A stretch of DNA of 64,000 nucleotides from Anaerorhabdus sp036636695 (GTDB lineage Bacteria; Bacillota_I; Bacilli_A; Erysipelotrichales; Erysipelotrichaceae). A model generated the notes under the pieces. It was not told the origin of the DNA, did no database searches, and saw only the letters and a list, made by a program, of their open reading frames with translations. The translations under genes and the position numbers were made by a program. Shown here one piece after another: positions 25,490-35,098 of the stretch; positions within the stretch are counted from its first letter, which is position 1; every line of letters starts with the position of its first letter. The stretch lies in assembly GCF_036636695.1 (NCBI RefSeq), contig NZ_JAVWNW010000004.1, one strand, 5' to 3'.

Positions 25490-27758
25490 TTCTTATGGTT
25501 AGAACAATTGCAATACTGGATAGTACAAGCGTAGAAACAATAGATAGGATTGCACCTGTTTTAAATCCATTTGGCGTAAAGTACATTTCTAGAGACGATT
25601 CACCAGCAGGAATATTGAATCCAATAAATCCACCATTAACGACATAAGTTTTTACTTCTTGACCATTAATGAGAATTTTCCATCCTTTATCATAAGGGAG
25701 TGTTAATACCATAAATCCGCCTTGCTCAGAGGATAATGTACTTATTACTTGATTAGCTTCATATGTTAGTTTACCAATAGAGCTAGAAGCATTATTAACG
25801 AATTGACTAATTTCAGTAACTTCTTCATCAGTTTCAACAAATACAGTTGTTAATAGTTCATCAAGAGATTGAAGTTCATCATATTTTTTGACAGATGAAT
25901 AAGAAGTAGCTAATGGACGATAATCGAGATTCTTATAGATTTTTATAGAACCACGATAGTTAGGAACGATAATTTGCCAGTTTACCCCAGACGGTAAATC
26001 TGCTTCATCGAATACGAATGCATATTTTGTATTCAAGAAATTAATCATTTCTTTGCTTTCAATATTTAATATTAGCGATGAGCGATATTTTGCAGTAATT
26101 GATGGGTCTATCTGAATTAATTTATTTAATACTGGAGAAGTAGTTGACATATATGTAGATAATCCATTAACTCCATATTCAACTGGGCAATTAGAACTAT
26201 AATTCCAACATATAGTTTCATTAGGAATATATACACGATAGTATTCATAGTAATTTGATTCTTCTAATTCGTTTAAATAAGATTTAAGTTCACCTTCATT
26301 ATCTTGAAGGACATGCATGACGGAATCGTTAAATTCATAGGTACCAATTGACGTTCTATCCATTTTTAAGGCATACAACATAGTATTAAATAACCCTAGT
26401 TCGATAACAGTAAGTATTAAACATAACTTAACAAATGATTCTTTCTTAACTATGATAAAGCCATAAATAAGTATTAAAAGTGAACTAGAAGCAAACAGTA
26501 ATATCTGTGGTAAATAATTAATCATATTTTTTCCAAGAACAAGTATAGTTAGTGGAACGATGCATAGACAATAAATAGCAAGAATAAGAGCTATTTTTTT
26601 AATTGTTTGTTTATTGAAATTTGTTATTTTTGATAAGACATTACACATGGTTAAGATATTTATAAAAGAGATAAGCATTGTCCAACGAAATGAAGACTCA
26701 CTAAATCCATGCATCATTGCATTGCCGTTAGGGAAAATAAGAATAAGTAATAAAATACTATAAAGAATAATATTTGCAAATTTTTCTTTTTTATCTTTGT
26801 TTGTGAATGAGATAAAGACACATAAAGAAGTTAAACTACCTGCCCACATACAAATTTCACGGGTTACATGCCACTTTGTCTCAAAGATATTATTACTGTA
26901 AAGGTACATATAATTAGGTGCAAACATGGAGGCTAATTGATGTAGATATGTTTGTATTTCATCAAAGAATAATAATCCAGTGAGACCACCAACACGATTA
27001 TTTCCACTAAGGTAAAGAATAGTAGGTAGAAAATAGAACATAGTTATACCAACTGAAAGAAGATAGAAAATTACTAAAATCGAAGCATTTTTAAGTAATC
27101 CTTTTAAAGTTCCATGAATTAAGTAATAGCGATAAATAAAATAAATTGGTGAAAAGAAAGAAATTGTATAGAAGAAATACCAATTTGTAAAAATCAATAA
27201 AATTATTGAAAAACAAAATAAAATGAATTTTTTTTCTCTTAAATATGATTCCATACCTAGGAAATATAATGGCATGAGACAATAGAATGAAAAAAACATG
27301 AGTTGTCCACTAAAGAAAATAGCCCATGAGCTAAATGCAAAACAAATTGATCCTAGCATTCTGATTTTAGGATCAAACTTAAATTTGCTGAGAAATGCAT
27401 ACATAGTAAATGAAGCTACAAACATTTTTAGACAAGTTAATAACATTTCTAAATCAAAAAAGTTCATTTCCTTCAAAAAGTAGCCAAGAATGTTGAAAAT
27501 ATCCATATTTCCATAAAATGACATACCAGCAAAGAAATTAGTACCTAAAAATAGGTTCCATGAATAAAAAGGTAAAGTTCCATTTTGGAAGAATTGATCA
27601 TATAAACGGTATATTTCTTTTATAAAGAAATATTGTTGTGGCTTTAAATCAGTACCATAGGTTAATGGTATTTGGCTTATAAGGTTTGGAAGGAAACAAC
27701 ATAAGCATAATAATAATGTTATTCCAGCCAAGATGAAGTAATTCTTATATTTTTTCAT
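25470..27758 (-). CDS. YfhO family polytopic membrane protein (YfhO-2)
   Basis: The 762-residue protein has about 12-13 helices and an extracytoplasmic C-terminal domain. After helix 1 it carries YGTDLKPQQYFFIKEIYRLY, then FYSWNLFLGTNFFAGMSFYG, typical of YfhO proteins. Near the end LPYDKGWKILINGQEV and GGFIGFNIPAGESSLEM match the YfhO signature. It should transfer a polyprenyl-phosphate-linked sugar to a surface polymer. No GT2 of its own lies next to it; it is flanked by acyltransferase genes, so it may share a donor made by another module. The RBS is GAGGGA. Confidence 0.9.
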   Translation of the reverse strand: MKKYKNYFILAGITLLLCLCCFLPNLISQIPLTYGTDLKPQQYFFIKEIYRLYDQFFQNGTLPFYSWNLFLGTNFFAGMSFYGNMDIFNILGYFLKEMNFFDLEMLLTCLKMFVASFTMYAFLSKFKFDPKIRMLGSICFAFSSWAIFFSGQLMFFSFYCLMPLYFLGMESYLREKKFILFCFSIILLIFTNWYFFYTISFFSPIYFIYRYYLIHGTLKGLLKNASILVIFYLLSVGITMFYFLPTILYLSGNNRVGGLTGLLFFDEIQTYLHQLASMFAPNYMYLYSNNIFETKWHVTREICMWAGSLTSLCVFISFTNKDKKEKFANIILYSILLLILIFPNGNAMMHGFSESSFRWTMLISFINILTMCNVLSKITNFNKQTIKKIALILAIYCLCIVPLTILVLGKNMINYLPQILLFASSSLLILIYGFIIVKKESFVKLCLILTVIELGLFNTMLYALKMDRTSIGTYEFNDSVMHVLQDNEGELKSYLNELEESNYYEYYRVYIPNETICWNYSSNCPVEYGVNGLSTYMSTTSPVLNKLIQIDPSITAKYRSSLILNIESKEMINFLNTKYAFVFDEADLPSGVNWQIIVPNYRGSIKIYKNLDYRPLATSYSSVKKYDELQSLDELLTTVFVETDEEVTEISQFVNNASSSIGKLTYEANQVISTLSSEQGGFMVLTLPYDKGWKILINGQEVKTYVVNGGFIGFNIPAGESSLEMYFTPNGFKTGAILSIVSTLVLSSIAIVLTIRKKKKLS

Positions 27759-27777
27759 AGTTATCCCTCATTGCAAT

Positions 27778-27783
27778 ATTATA
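27778..27783 (-). promoter_or_regulatory. -10 element for YfhO-2
   Basis: TATAAT on the minus strand lies about 20 bases before the start codon, just ahead of the GAGGGA RBS. Confidence 0.5.
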
Positions 27784-27827
27784 ACGATTTCTAGCACTAA
27801 AATAAAGGTAATAGTAAGTAAATGGTA

Positions 27828-27836
27828 TGGTATACT
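27828..27836 (+). promoter_or_regulatory. Extended -10 promoter for the MBOAT operon
   Basis: TGGTATACT is an extended -10, with the start codon of the first MBOAT gene 20 bases downstream and GTGAGGAT as RBS. Confidence 0.55.
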
Positions 27837-27855
27837 TTACTATGGTGGTGAGGAT

Positions 27856-29262
27856 ATGTCTTTAACATCGTTTCAATTTATTGGAATATTCTTTATTTAT
27901 ATGATAATTTACTTTTTCTCAAATAAAAATATGCGAAAAGGTCTTTTAATCATTGCGAATATATTATTTTGTTTAAGTTTTAGTAATAATGGCATTTTCT
28001 ATTTAGGTGGTTTAATTCTTTATACCTATTGGATGGGAAAACATATCTATAAGAATAAAAATAAAAAGTCATTCATTACTGCAATATTAATTGTAGTTTT
28101 AGGTCTTTTTCTAGCCAAATATCTTATATTTGCCTTTGATTTACTTAGAGTTGAGGTAACGTTTAATCTAATTGTGCCGATTGGTATCTCATTCTATACG
28201 TTTAAAATCATCAGTTTTTTAGTAGATTTATATCAAGGGAAAATACAAGAATTCCCTAAATTAATGGATTATATTATTTATGTTTCATTCTTTCCTCAAC
28301 TTGCATCTGGACCGATTCAAAGACCAAATCCATTCTTTGCGGATTTAGACAACATCAGTCATGAATTATCATACGATGAATTGAAGACGGGATTTATTAC
28401 TTTTATGTTTGGAATTTTTGAGAAAATGGTTATAGCGAATCGCCTAGCATTTTTAGTAAATCAAATCTATGGTAATGTAGCTAGCTTTAGTAGCTTGGAG
28501 ATAATCATTGCTATGGTAGCTTATAGTTTTCAGTTATATTGTGACTTTGATGCCTACTCTAATATGGCGATTGGATTAGGTAGGATGATGGGTTTTTCAA
28601 CAATGCGAAATTTCCACACACCTTATCTTGCAAAAAACATGCAGGATTTTTGGCGAAGGTGGCACATTTCAATGAGTAGCTGGTTTAGAGATTATGTATA
28701 TATTCCTTTAGGTGGAAATCGTACACATCATAAATATCGCAATGTATTTATTGTCTCAATTGTCAGTGGACTTTGGCATGGCGCATCATTTAACTTTGTT
28801 ATATGGGGATTAATGCATGGGTTTGCACAATATGTTTCTGGTGAATTTCATGAACTTGTAACTACGAAAATAAAAGTTAAGTCTAAATTTGTCAGCTTTA
28901 TTGGAACCATGATATCAACACTATTAACGTTTACTACAGTAACAATTTTGTGGCTGTTCTTTAGATTATCAAGTGCTGCTGAAATTAATGAAGTATTTAG
29001 AGGTTTACTTCAATTTAATTTTTCAATAAACTATGATTTATTAGGAATTACTAGAGGACAATTCATTGTCACTGTCTTATTTGTAATTTTAGTTATAGCA
29101 GTAGATTTATTTAGAAATTATGCAAATGGGATAGCATCATTTAAAAAATGGCCACTTGCATGCAGATGGTTTGTATATTTAAGTTTAGTGATACTATTTA
29201 TATTATTTGCGATGTATGGTGGTGGATATCACCCAGAAGATTTTATTTACATTCAATTCTAG
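27856..29262 (+). CDS. MBOAT O-acyltransferase (AlgI/PatA-like), copy 1
   Basis: The 468-residue protein has about 11 helices. Family motifs are VPIGISFYTFKIISFLVDLY, FPQLASGPIQRP, FWRRWHISMSSWFRDYVYIP, and SGLWHGASFNFVIWG, with His308 as the expected catalytic residue. MBOAT enzymes of this type move acyl groups across the membrane for polysaccharide O-acetylation and act with an SGNH-fold partner, which is the next gene 13 bases on. A paralogous pair follows downstream. Confidence 0.93.
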   Translation: MSLTSFQFIGIFFIYMIIYFFSNKNMRKGLLIIANILFCLSFSNNGIFYLGGLILYTYWMGKHIYKNKNKKSFITAILIVVLGLFLAKYLIFAFDLLRVEVTFNLIVPIGISFYTFKIISFLVDLYQGKIQEFPKLMDYIIYVSFFPQLASGPIQRPNPFFADLDNISHELSYDELKTGFITFMFGIFEKMVIANRLAFLVNQIYGNVASFSSLEIIIAMVAYSFQLYCDFDAYSNMAIGLGRMMGFSTMRNFHTPYLAKNMQDFWRRWHISMSSWFRDYVYIPLGGNRTHHKYRNVFIVSIVSGLWHGASFNFVIWGLMHGFAQYVSGEFHELVTTKIKVKSKFVSFIGTMISTLLTFTTVTILWLFFRLSSAAEINEVFRGLLQFNFSINYDLLGITRGQFIVTVLFVILVIAVDLFRNYANGIASFKKWPLACRWFVYLSLVILFILFAMYGGGYHPEDFIYIQF

Positions 29263-29274
29263 TGAGGAGTACAG

Positions 29275-30675
29275 ATGATTAAAACATGTTTAAAAGGAAG
29301 TATTAAACTTATCATTTTATGTGTAAGCATTTTAGTATGTTTGTTTTTCTCATCTGAAATTTTGCGCCCTATTGATTTAGAATCAAAAGACAACACGCAA
29401 GAGAAGGTAGATGGGTTCTATGCCCTAGATAAAAATAGTTTAAATGTCCTGGTTTTAGGAACAAGTCATAGTTATTATGCATTTAATCCTGCTATTTTAT
29501 GGCATGAGACAGGATTAACAAGCTATGTTTTTGCAGGACAATGTCAACCAATAGAAGTTACTTATTATTATCTATTAGAAGCTCTTAAAACACAGAGTCC
29601 AGAAGTAGTGATACTCGATATTTTTGCTTTAGGTAATCAATCAACAATGTGTCAAACAGAAGGAACATATCGTGTCAATATCCAAGATTTAAATTTTGGA
29701 GAGAATAAGTATAATGCATACAAATTGCTTGATAATCAAAACGCTATTGAGAATTTATTTGATGTATCGCTTTATCATGAAAGAGTAACAGATCTTGATT
29801 TTAATAGTTTAGAAAATCCATTGACAAGAAAATTTAATCCAAGTTTTGGTTATTCATTAAATTATCCTAAAAATCAGATTACATGGGATAGGAATGAATT
29901 AGATATCAGTGAACGAGTAAAACCTGACAGTAGAAGAATGGAATATCTTTATAAAATCATGGATGTATTAGAAAAAAAAGGCATACCTTTAATTTTAATT
30001 AAAACTCCATATTACATTGATGATGAAGATGCAAAAATATACAATAGTATATGGGATGTTGCAGAAGAAAAAAATATACCCGTCATTGATTTTAATCAAA
30101 AATTAAAAGAATTGAATTTTATTTTTGATATAGATGGAGATTCATGGCATACAAATGCTAGAGGTGCAATGAAAGTAACAAGTTATATTGCGAATGAATT
30201 ATTAGAAAAATATTCTTTTAGTGAGAATTATGAGCAGTACAATGCTCAATATCAAGTGGAATATGCGAAGACATTATATGCATTATATAGTCGTCAATTT
30301 AATTTTGAAATCTTACGAGATTACTTTGATTCAACTGGAGTAACGGTACTTATTAACTACAATAAAAAAGGACCAATCGAACTCAATAATGAAGACTTAA
30401 GTAATTATCAGTCACTTGGAATTGATTTCTCTTTAGCAAATCAACTTATCTCATACAGAAACCATGAATTTGTGATAGAAGATGATGAAATTAACTTAGA
30501 AGTTAATAATCATCACTATAAATTAGATAGTAACGGTGATTTGTGGATTGATAATCAATGGATTAATAGCCAAGATACAAGCTTAAAATTTATTGTTATT
30601 GATAATGAAACAGGTTATCTTGTTGATAACTTCCAAATTGATTTTTTGGATCAGCTATATATTTATAGAAAGTAG
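29275..30675 (+). CDS. SGNH-type extracytoplasmic O-acyltransferase with ILEI-like C-terminal domain, copy 1
   Basis: The 466-residue protein has one N-terminal helix (about 8-27) and an external domain. VLVLGTSHSYYAFNP contains the nucleophile Ser64, and DGDSWHTNARG gives D289 and H292 of the catalytic DxxH. This matches AlgJ/AlgX/DltD-like partners of MBOAT proteins. Residues about 350-466 form an extra beta-rich domain (ILNY-type strand, SLGIDFSLANQLISY, then FIVIDNETGYLVDNFQIDF). The spacing of these elements resembles the ILEI/FAM3 domain; that is pattern recognition only. It should transfer the acyl group to the glycan. Confidence 0.82.
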   Translation: MIKTCLKGSIKLIILCVSILVCLFFSSEILRPIDLESKDNTQEKVDGFYALDKNSLNVLVLGTSHSYYAFNPAILWHETGLTSYVFAGQCQPIEVTYYYLLEALKTQSPEVVILDIFALGNQSTMCQTEGTYRVNIQDLNFGENKYNAYKLLDNQNAIENLFDVSLYHERVTDLDFNSLENPLTRKFNPSFGYSLNYPKNQITWDRNELDISERVKPDSRRMEYLYKIMDVLEKKGIPLILIKTPYYIDDEDAKIYNSIWDVAEEKNIPVIDFNQKLKELNFIFDIDGDSWHTNARGAMKVTSYIANELLEKYSFSENYEQYNAQYQVEYAKTLYALYSRQFNFEILRDYFDSTGVTVLINYNKKGPIELNNEDLSNYQSLGIDFSLANQLISYRNHEFVIEDDEINLEVNNHHYKLDSNGDLWIDNQWINSQDTSLKFIVIDNETGYLVDNFQIDFLDQLYIYRK

Positions 30676-30682
30676 GAATAAT

Positions 30683-31237
30683 ATGAATGTTTATGATTTT
30701 GATGAAACCATTTATGATGGCGACTGTACAAGAGATTTTGTTTTCTATTGTGTAAAAAGATATCCCAATGTATTAGTAGTATTACCAAAAGTTACGGTTT
30801 TTGGTTTAAGATATTTATTTAAAAATATTACTAAAACAGTTTTTAAAGAAAACTTATATTCATTTTTAAAACATGTGCCAAACATTGAAACAGTATGCGA
30901 TACATTTGTTTTAAAGAATAAGCATAAAATAAAGAAATGGTATTTAGAGCAACAACGTGAAGATGATTTAATTATTTCTGCTTCACCAGAATTTCTTATC
31001 GGTCGCTTTTGTAAAGAAGTAGGTATAAATCATTACATGGCTTCCAAAGTGAATATTTTTAATGGTAAGTATGAAGGTGAAAACTGTTACGGTGAAGAAA
31101 AAGTCAGACGTTATGATGAAGTTTACAAACGGGGAGAAATTGAACAATTTTATTCTGATTCATATTCAGATGATCCATTAGCGAAACTAGCAAAGGAATC
31201 TTATTTAGTACAAGGCAATCAAATTAAGGGGTGGTAG
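30683..31237 (+). CDS. HAD-IB family phosphatase
   Basis: ATG 30683, with TAGGA upstream, gives 184 residues beginning NVYDFDETIYDGDCTRDF. D5-x-D7-x-T9 is HAD motif I, and ISASPEFLIGRFC contains motif II with the Ser. The Lys of motif III lies in NHYMASKVNIF/GEEK, and YSDSYSDDPLAKLA is motif IV with two Asp. Subfamily IB includes phosphoserine-type phosphatases. It lies between two MBOAT/SGNH pairs and is spaced 3-8 bases from its neighbours, so it is probably co-expressed. The substrate is unknown; dephosphorylation of a lipid or sugar phosphate is a guess. Confidence 0.85.
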   Translation: MNVYDFDETIYDGDCTRDFVFYCVKRYPNVLVVLPKVTVFGLRYLFKNITKTVFKENLYSFLKHVPNIETVCDTFVLKNKHKIKKWYLEQQREDDLIISASPEFLIGRFCKEVGINHYMASKVNIFNGKYEGENCYGEEKVRRYDEVYKRGEIEQFYSDSYSDDPLAKLAKESYLVQGNQIKGW

Positions 31238-31240
31238 TAA

Positions 31241-32614
31241 ATGAGTTTTTTATCGTTTAATTTTATTATTTTTATTGGCGTATCATTTGTTCTAACATGG
31301 ATTTTTAAAGGATTTTTGCGAAAAATTTGTTTACTTGGATTAAGCTTTTATTTTTTAGCATCTTTCGGTAATCCTATTCATTGGATATATATGATTTTCA
31401 TTATTCTTTTTACTTATTTTATTGGCTATCTTATTGTGAAAAGTGAAATGAAAATCTCATGTATTAGTGGGATTGTAGTTATTGTCATTGGTTTGTGTTT
31501 CTTTAAATATGCAGGTTTTTTCAATTTTGACAATATTATTATGCCGTTGGGTTTATCTTTTTATTCGTTTAAATCTATAAGTTATCTAGTTGATTTATAC
31601 AAGAAAAAATTTGAAGCAGTTTCATTATTAGATACTGCAGTTTATCTAAGTTTTTTTCCTGTAGTAAGTGCAGGGCCGATTAATCGTCCAACAAGTTTTT
31701 TTGAACAATTGAATAATCAAATGATGTTTGATTATTTAACTGTAAAGAAAGGTGCATTATTATGTGCCTTAGGAATGTTTCAAAAACTAGTATTTTCTAA
31801 TTATTTATATCATGTTTTGTTTTTACTAGAAAGTTCTACAAAAGAACTAACAGGCTTATATAGTGTTTTATATATTGTTGTATATGCTTTTTATATTTAT
31901 GTTGATTTTGATGGCTATAGTAATATCGCAATTGGATTAGCACAAATGTTAGGATTCAAAATTGATAGAAACTTTAAAACACCATATCTAGCAAGTTCAA
32001 TAAAGGAATTTTGGGAACGTTGGCATATTTCACTTAGCACTTGGTTAAGAGATTACATTTATATACCCCTTGGAGGAAATCGAAAAGGAATTTTAAGAAA
32101 GTATGTAAATATCATTGTCGTTTTTTTGATTAGTGGATTTTGGCATGGATCAACGAGTGTATTTATTGTATGGGGACTAGGTCATGGATTACTAAATGTA
32201 ATTGAAGATATAATTGTAAAGAAAATCGGTAAAGGAAAGAAAATTGAAAATAAATTATTTAAGGTCATAGGAATCCTCTTTAATTTCGTTGCGGTTGCCT
32301 GTTTATGGGTGTTCTTCAATGCAGATACTATTCCAGAAGCTTTACAAGTGTTCGCGAACGTTTTTAAACCAATGAATTTTACTCTAGCAAAAATTGGAAT
32401 GAGTAATCGTGAAGGAATCTGGTTAGCGATAATCCTCATTATCACAATTATTACTGATATCTTGCGTAATAAAACAAATATGATTGAATGGTTATCTAAA
32501 AGACACGTATTAATTCGATGGACACTTTATATTGTATTTATTGTAATTGCAATTATATTTGGTGTATATGGTCCAGGATATAACGCAAATGATTTTGTGT
32601 ATGTAACATTTTAG
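31241..32614 (+). CDS. MBOAT O-acyltransferase, copy 2
   Basis: The 457-residue protein is a paralogue of the 27856 gene. It has MPLGLSFYSFKSISYLVDLY, FPVVSAGPINRP, FWERWHISLSTWLRDYIYIP, and SGFWHGSTSVFIVWG with His302. Length and helix pattern are the same as copy 1. The sequences have diverged enough that recent duplication is unlikely, so the two may serve different positions or acyl donors. Its SGNH partner begins 11 bases later. Confidence 0.93.
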   Translation: MSFLSFNFIIFIGVSFVLTWIFKGFLRKICLLGLSFYFLASFGNPIHWIYMIFIILFTYFIGYLIVKSEMKISCISGIVVIVIGLCFFKYAGFFNFDNIIMPLGLSFYSFKSISYLVDLYKKKFEAVSLLDTAVYLSFFPVVSAGPINRPTSFFEQLNNQMMFDYLTVKKGALLCALGMFQKLVFSNYLYHVLFLLESSTKELTGLYSVLYIVVYAFYIYVDFDGYSNIAIGLAQMLGFKIDRNFKTPYLASSIKEFWERWHISLSTWLRDYIYIPLGGNRKGILRKYVNIIVVFLISGFWHGSTSVFIVWGLGHGLLNVIEDIIVKKIGKGKKIENKLFKVIGILFNFVAVACLWVFFNADTIPEALQVFANVFKPMNFTLAKIGMSNREGIWLAIILIITIITDILRNKTNMIEWLSKRHVLIRWTLYIVFIVIAIIFGVYGPGYNANDFVYVTF

Positions 32615-32625
32615 GAGGAAAGCAG

Positions 32626-34038
32626 ATGAAAAATTGTTTAAAAATTATAATCAAATCATTTCTTCTACTTTGTATTCTACTTGTGACATGGTTAGGATTA
32701 ACGGAAATTTTTAGAGTTGACGTAGATAAAGCGGGTGATCAATTTAGAAATTTGCCTAAAAATTCGATGGATGTACTTGTTTTAGGATCTTCACATGCAC
32801 AGTATTCTATGAATCCAGCAATAATTTATCAAGAAACAGGATATTATTCATATGTATTGGGAAGTGGTTGCCAACCAATGGCAATGTCATATAAATTTTT
32901 AGAGGAAGCACTAAAGACTCAGTCACCAGAGATTGTAGTACTCGATGTATTTACAATGATGCCAGCACAAGAGGTATGCTACAGCGATGGAATGTTTTAT
33001 AAAGCAATTCAACAAATGACAGGTATCAATCGCTATGAAGCAGCAGCACTTGTTGACAATGAAAATGTAAAATTGGATTATATGTTTGACTTAAGAATGA
33101 ATCATGGAAATTGGAAAAGAGATGATTTTCTAGGCCCTAGAAAAAAAGTAACAGGAGTTGATCCATATTTTGGATATGTATTGAAAATACCAGATGATTT
33201 TAGATTTGCTCATTTGATTCCTTATGAAAAAAAATCAGATTATACATTACGGCAAAAAGATGTAGATATGCTGAATTTAATTATTAAAACGTGTAAAGAA
33301 AATAATATTCGACTCATATTAATGAAGGCACCTATTACAATTGATCAAAAGAATCAGGATGCACTAGAAACGATTTGGGAATATGCGGATTCAAAAGGAA
33401 TTGAGCATATCGACTTTTTAGCCTTGGCTGAAGAAATAGGATTCACGATGGGAATGGATGGCGATACATGGCACAATAATGTTTGGGGCTCTGAAAAAAT
33501 AAGTAAGTATATTGCGAATTATATCGCAGAGAATAAATACGTTAAAAACCATACAGAAAATCAAGAATTAAATGAAATTTATAAGAAAACTTCAGCTGAA
33601 ATGATGGGCTATTTGTGCACTAATCAAATTGATGTTTATAAGTTACTAGAATTTGCAGCTAAATATGACTGTATGATTGCATTCAAATATGAAGGCAATA
33701 ATCATAGTTCAATAGGTCAATATGAAAATGAACTATTACAAAATGTTGGACTTGATCATGATTTTATTAAAAATAAGAAACAAGATTATTATGCTTTAAT
33801 CCATAATGGAGAGATTGTATTTGAAAGTAATACCCCAATTCAAAGAAAATATAATGGAGTTAGCTATGAAATCATGGATAATGAAATCATAATTGGAAAT
33901 CAAACATTTGATAACTTAGGAGAATTAGAGATTATATTCTTTGATGAAAATATGGGGTGGTATCAAGATATTGATATTGATTATGCAAGTAGATTTTTTT
34001 GGAAAAATGGTTGTAATGGTTGGGAATGTGAAGAATAA
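32626..34038 (+). CDS. SGNH-type extracytoplasmic O-acyltransferase with ILEI-like C-terminal domain, copy 2
   Basis: The 470-residue paralogue of the 29275 product has an N-terminal anchor helix (about 8-25). VLVLGSSHAQYSMNP holds Ser56, and MDGDTWHNNVWG holds D280 and H283. CQPMAMSYKFLEEALKTQSP is almost identical to the matching part of copy 1. The C-terminal 125 residues (MIAFKYEGN, then LLQNVGLDHDF, then LEIIFFDENMGWYQDIDID) show the same ILEI/FAM3-like spacing. It is the last gene of the acylation operon and is followed by a strong hairpin. Confidence 0.82.
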   Translation: MKNCLKIIIKSFLLLCILLVTWLGLTEIFRVDVDKAGDQFRNLPKNSMDVLVLGSSHAQYSMNPAIIYQETGYYSYVLGSGCQPMAMSYKFLEEALKTQSPEIVVLDVFTMMPAQEVCYSDGMFYKAIQQMTGINRYEAAALVDNENVKLDYMFDLRMNHGNWKRDDFLGPRKKVTGVDPYFGYVLKIPDDFRFAHLIPYEKKSDYTLRQKDVDMLNLIIKTCKENNIRLILMKAPITIDQKNQDALETIWEYADSKGIEHIDFLALAEEIGFTMGMDGDTWHNNVWGSEKISKYIANYIAENKYVKNHTENQELNEIYKKTSAEMMGYLCTNQIDVYKLLEFAAKYDCMIAFKYEGNNHSSIGQYENELLQNVGLDHDFIKNKKQDYYALIHNGEIVFESNTPIQRKYNGVSYEIMDNEIIIGNQTFDNLGELEIIFFDENMGWYQDIDIDYASRFFWKNGCNGWECEE

Positions 34039-34046
34039 GTAGAATA

Positions 34047-34079
34047 AAAATACCATGGGATTTATTTCCATGGTATTTT
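34047..34079. terminator. Intrinsic terminator after the acylation operon
   Basis: AAAATACCATGG (34047-34058) and CCATGGTATTTT (34068-34079) form a perfect 12-bp stem with a nine-base loop. Confidence 0.85.
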
Positions 34080-34110
34080 ATACCTCCAAATAGTCAATTT
34101 ATCATTTTTT

Positions 34111-34119
34111 TGGTATAAT
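34111..34119 (+). promoter_or_regulatory. Extended -10 promoter for the GT operon at 34.1 kb
   Basis: TGGTATAAT is a perfect extended -10 with the AAAGGTGA RBS beginning five bases downstream. Confidence 0.65.
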
Positions 34120-34135
34120 CTAAAAGGTGATAAAT

Positions 34136-35098
34136 ATGGAAAAGAAGGTAACAGCAATTGTTCCTATATATAATGTTGAAAAATACTTAGAACGATGCGT
34201 TGATAGTATTCTTTTACAAACGTATAAAAATATTGAAATAATTTTAGTAAACGATGGTTCTACTGATAATTCCTTACAATATTGTAACAAATATAAAAAT
34301 CAAGATAATCGCGTTATAATTATAGATAAGCAAAATGGTGGCTTAAGTGATGCACGTAATGCAGGACTAAAACAAGCTACGGGTGATTATGTTTGTTTTA
34401 TCGATAGCGATGATTTTATTTTGCCCACAATGATTGAGAAGATGGTAAAGCAACTGATTGAAGATCAAGCTGATATATGCGTCTGTGATATGGAATATCT
34501 TTATGACAATGGAACTAAAACGTTTGCATCAGGAGGGTCAATTGAAAAAACATCAATAAAAGAAATGCCTTCATTAATTCGTATAAATAATAGTGCATGT
34601 AACAAATTATTTAAAACGGAAATGTTTAACGATGTGAAATTTCCAGTAGGAAAATTTTATGAGGACTTGGCAACAATCCCTATTTTGATTTATAAAGCAA
34701 AATGTGTGACCAAGGTGCATGAGCCATTTTATGTATACTTTCAACGCTCTGGATCAATAGCACATACTGCAAGCAAGAAAATATTTGAAATTTATGAGGC
34801 AATTCATGATTGCATTCGTTATGTTGAAAATCATGGGAATGAAAAAGTGATTATAGAAGAATTGTATCATCTTTATATTTTACATGGGTTAGACCTTACT
34901 ACACTTCGAATCAAAGATTTTGACGATCAATCAATTGTTCCAGAATATTTGATTGAAAATATGGAAAACTTGAAGAAATACTATCCTAACTATCGACACG
35001 ATAGTGCAATTAGAGACTATCCATGGAAGAAGAAACTTATTTTTAAGTTGCTTGAATATAAGAAAGTAAAACTGGTGATGAAGATTTATGAAAGATAA
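34136..35098 (+). CDS. Glycosyltransferase family 2
   Basis: ATG 34136 is preceded by AAAGGTGA; a GTG at 34127 lies within that RBS and is rejected. The protein has 320 residues with TAIVPIYNVEKYLERCVDSI, LVNDGSTDNS, GGLSDARNAGL, DSDDF, and ACNKLFKTEMF. It is a cytoplasmic GT-A enzyme, closely similar in plan to the GT2 proteins at 37874, 54876 and 56899. The C-terminus is basic and may touch the membrane. It overlaps the next gene by 11 bases. Confidence 0.9.
   Translation: MEKKVTAIVPIYNVEKYLERCVDSILLQTYKNIEIILVNDGSTDNSLQYCNKYKNQDNRVIIIDKQNGGLSDARNAGLKQATGDYVCFIDSDDFILPTMIEKMVKQLIEDQADICVCDMEYLYDNGTKTFASGGSIEKTSIKEMPSLIRINNSACNKLFKTEMFNDVKFPVGKFYEDLATIPILIYKAKCVTKVHEPFYVYFQRSGSIAHTASKKIFEIYEAIHDCIRYVENHGNEKVIIEELYHLYILHGLDLTTLRIKDFDDQSIVPEYLIENMENLKKYYPNYRHDSAIRDYPWKKKLIFKLLEYKKVKLVMKIYER

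Noticed and set aside
30593..30682. N-terminal hydrophobic extension of the HAD phosphatase
   Set aside because: It overlaps the SGNH gene in another frame and lacks an RBS. The DFDET motif fits the family position when starting at 30683.
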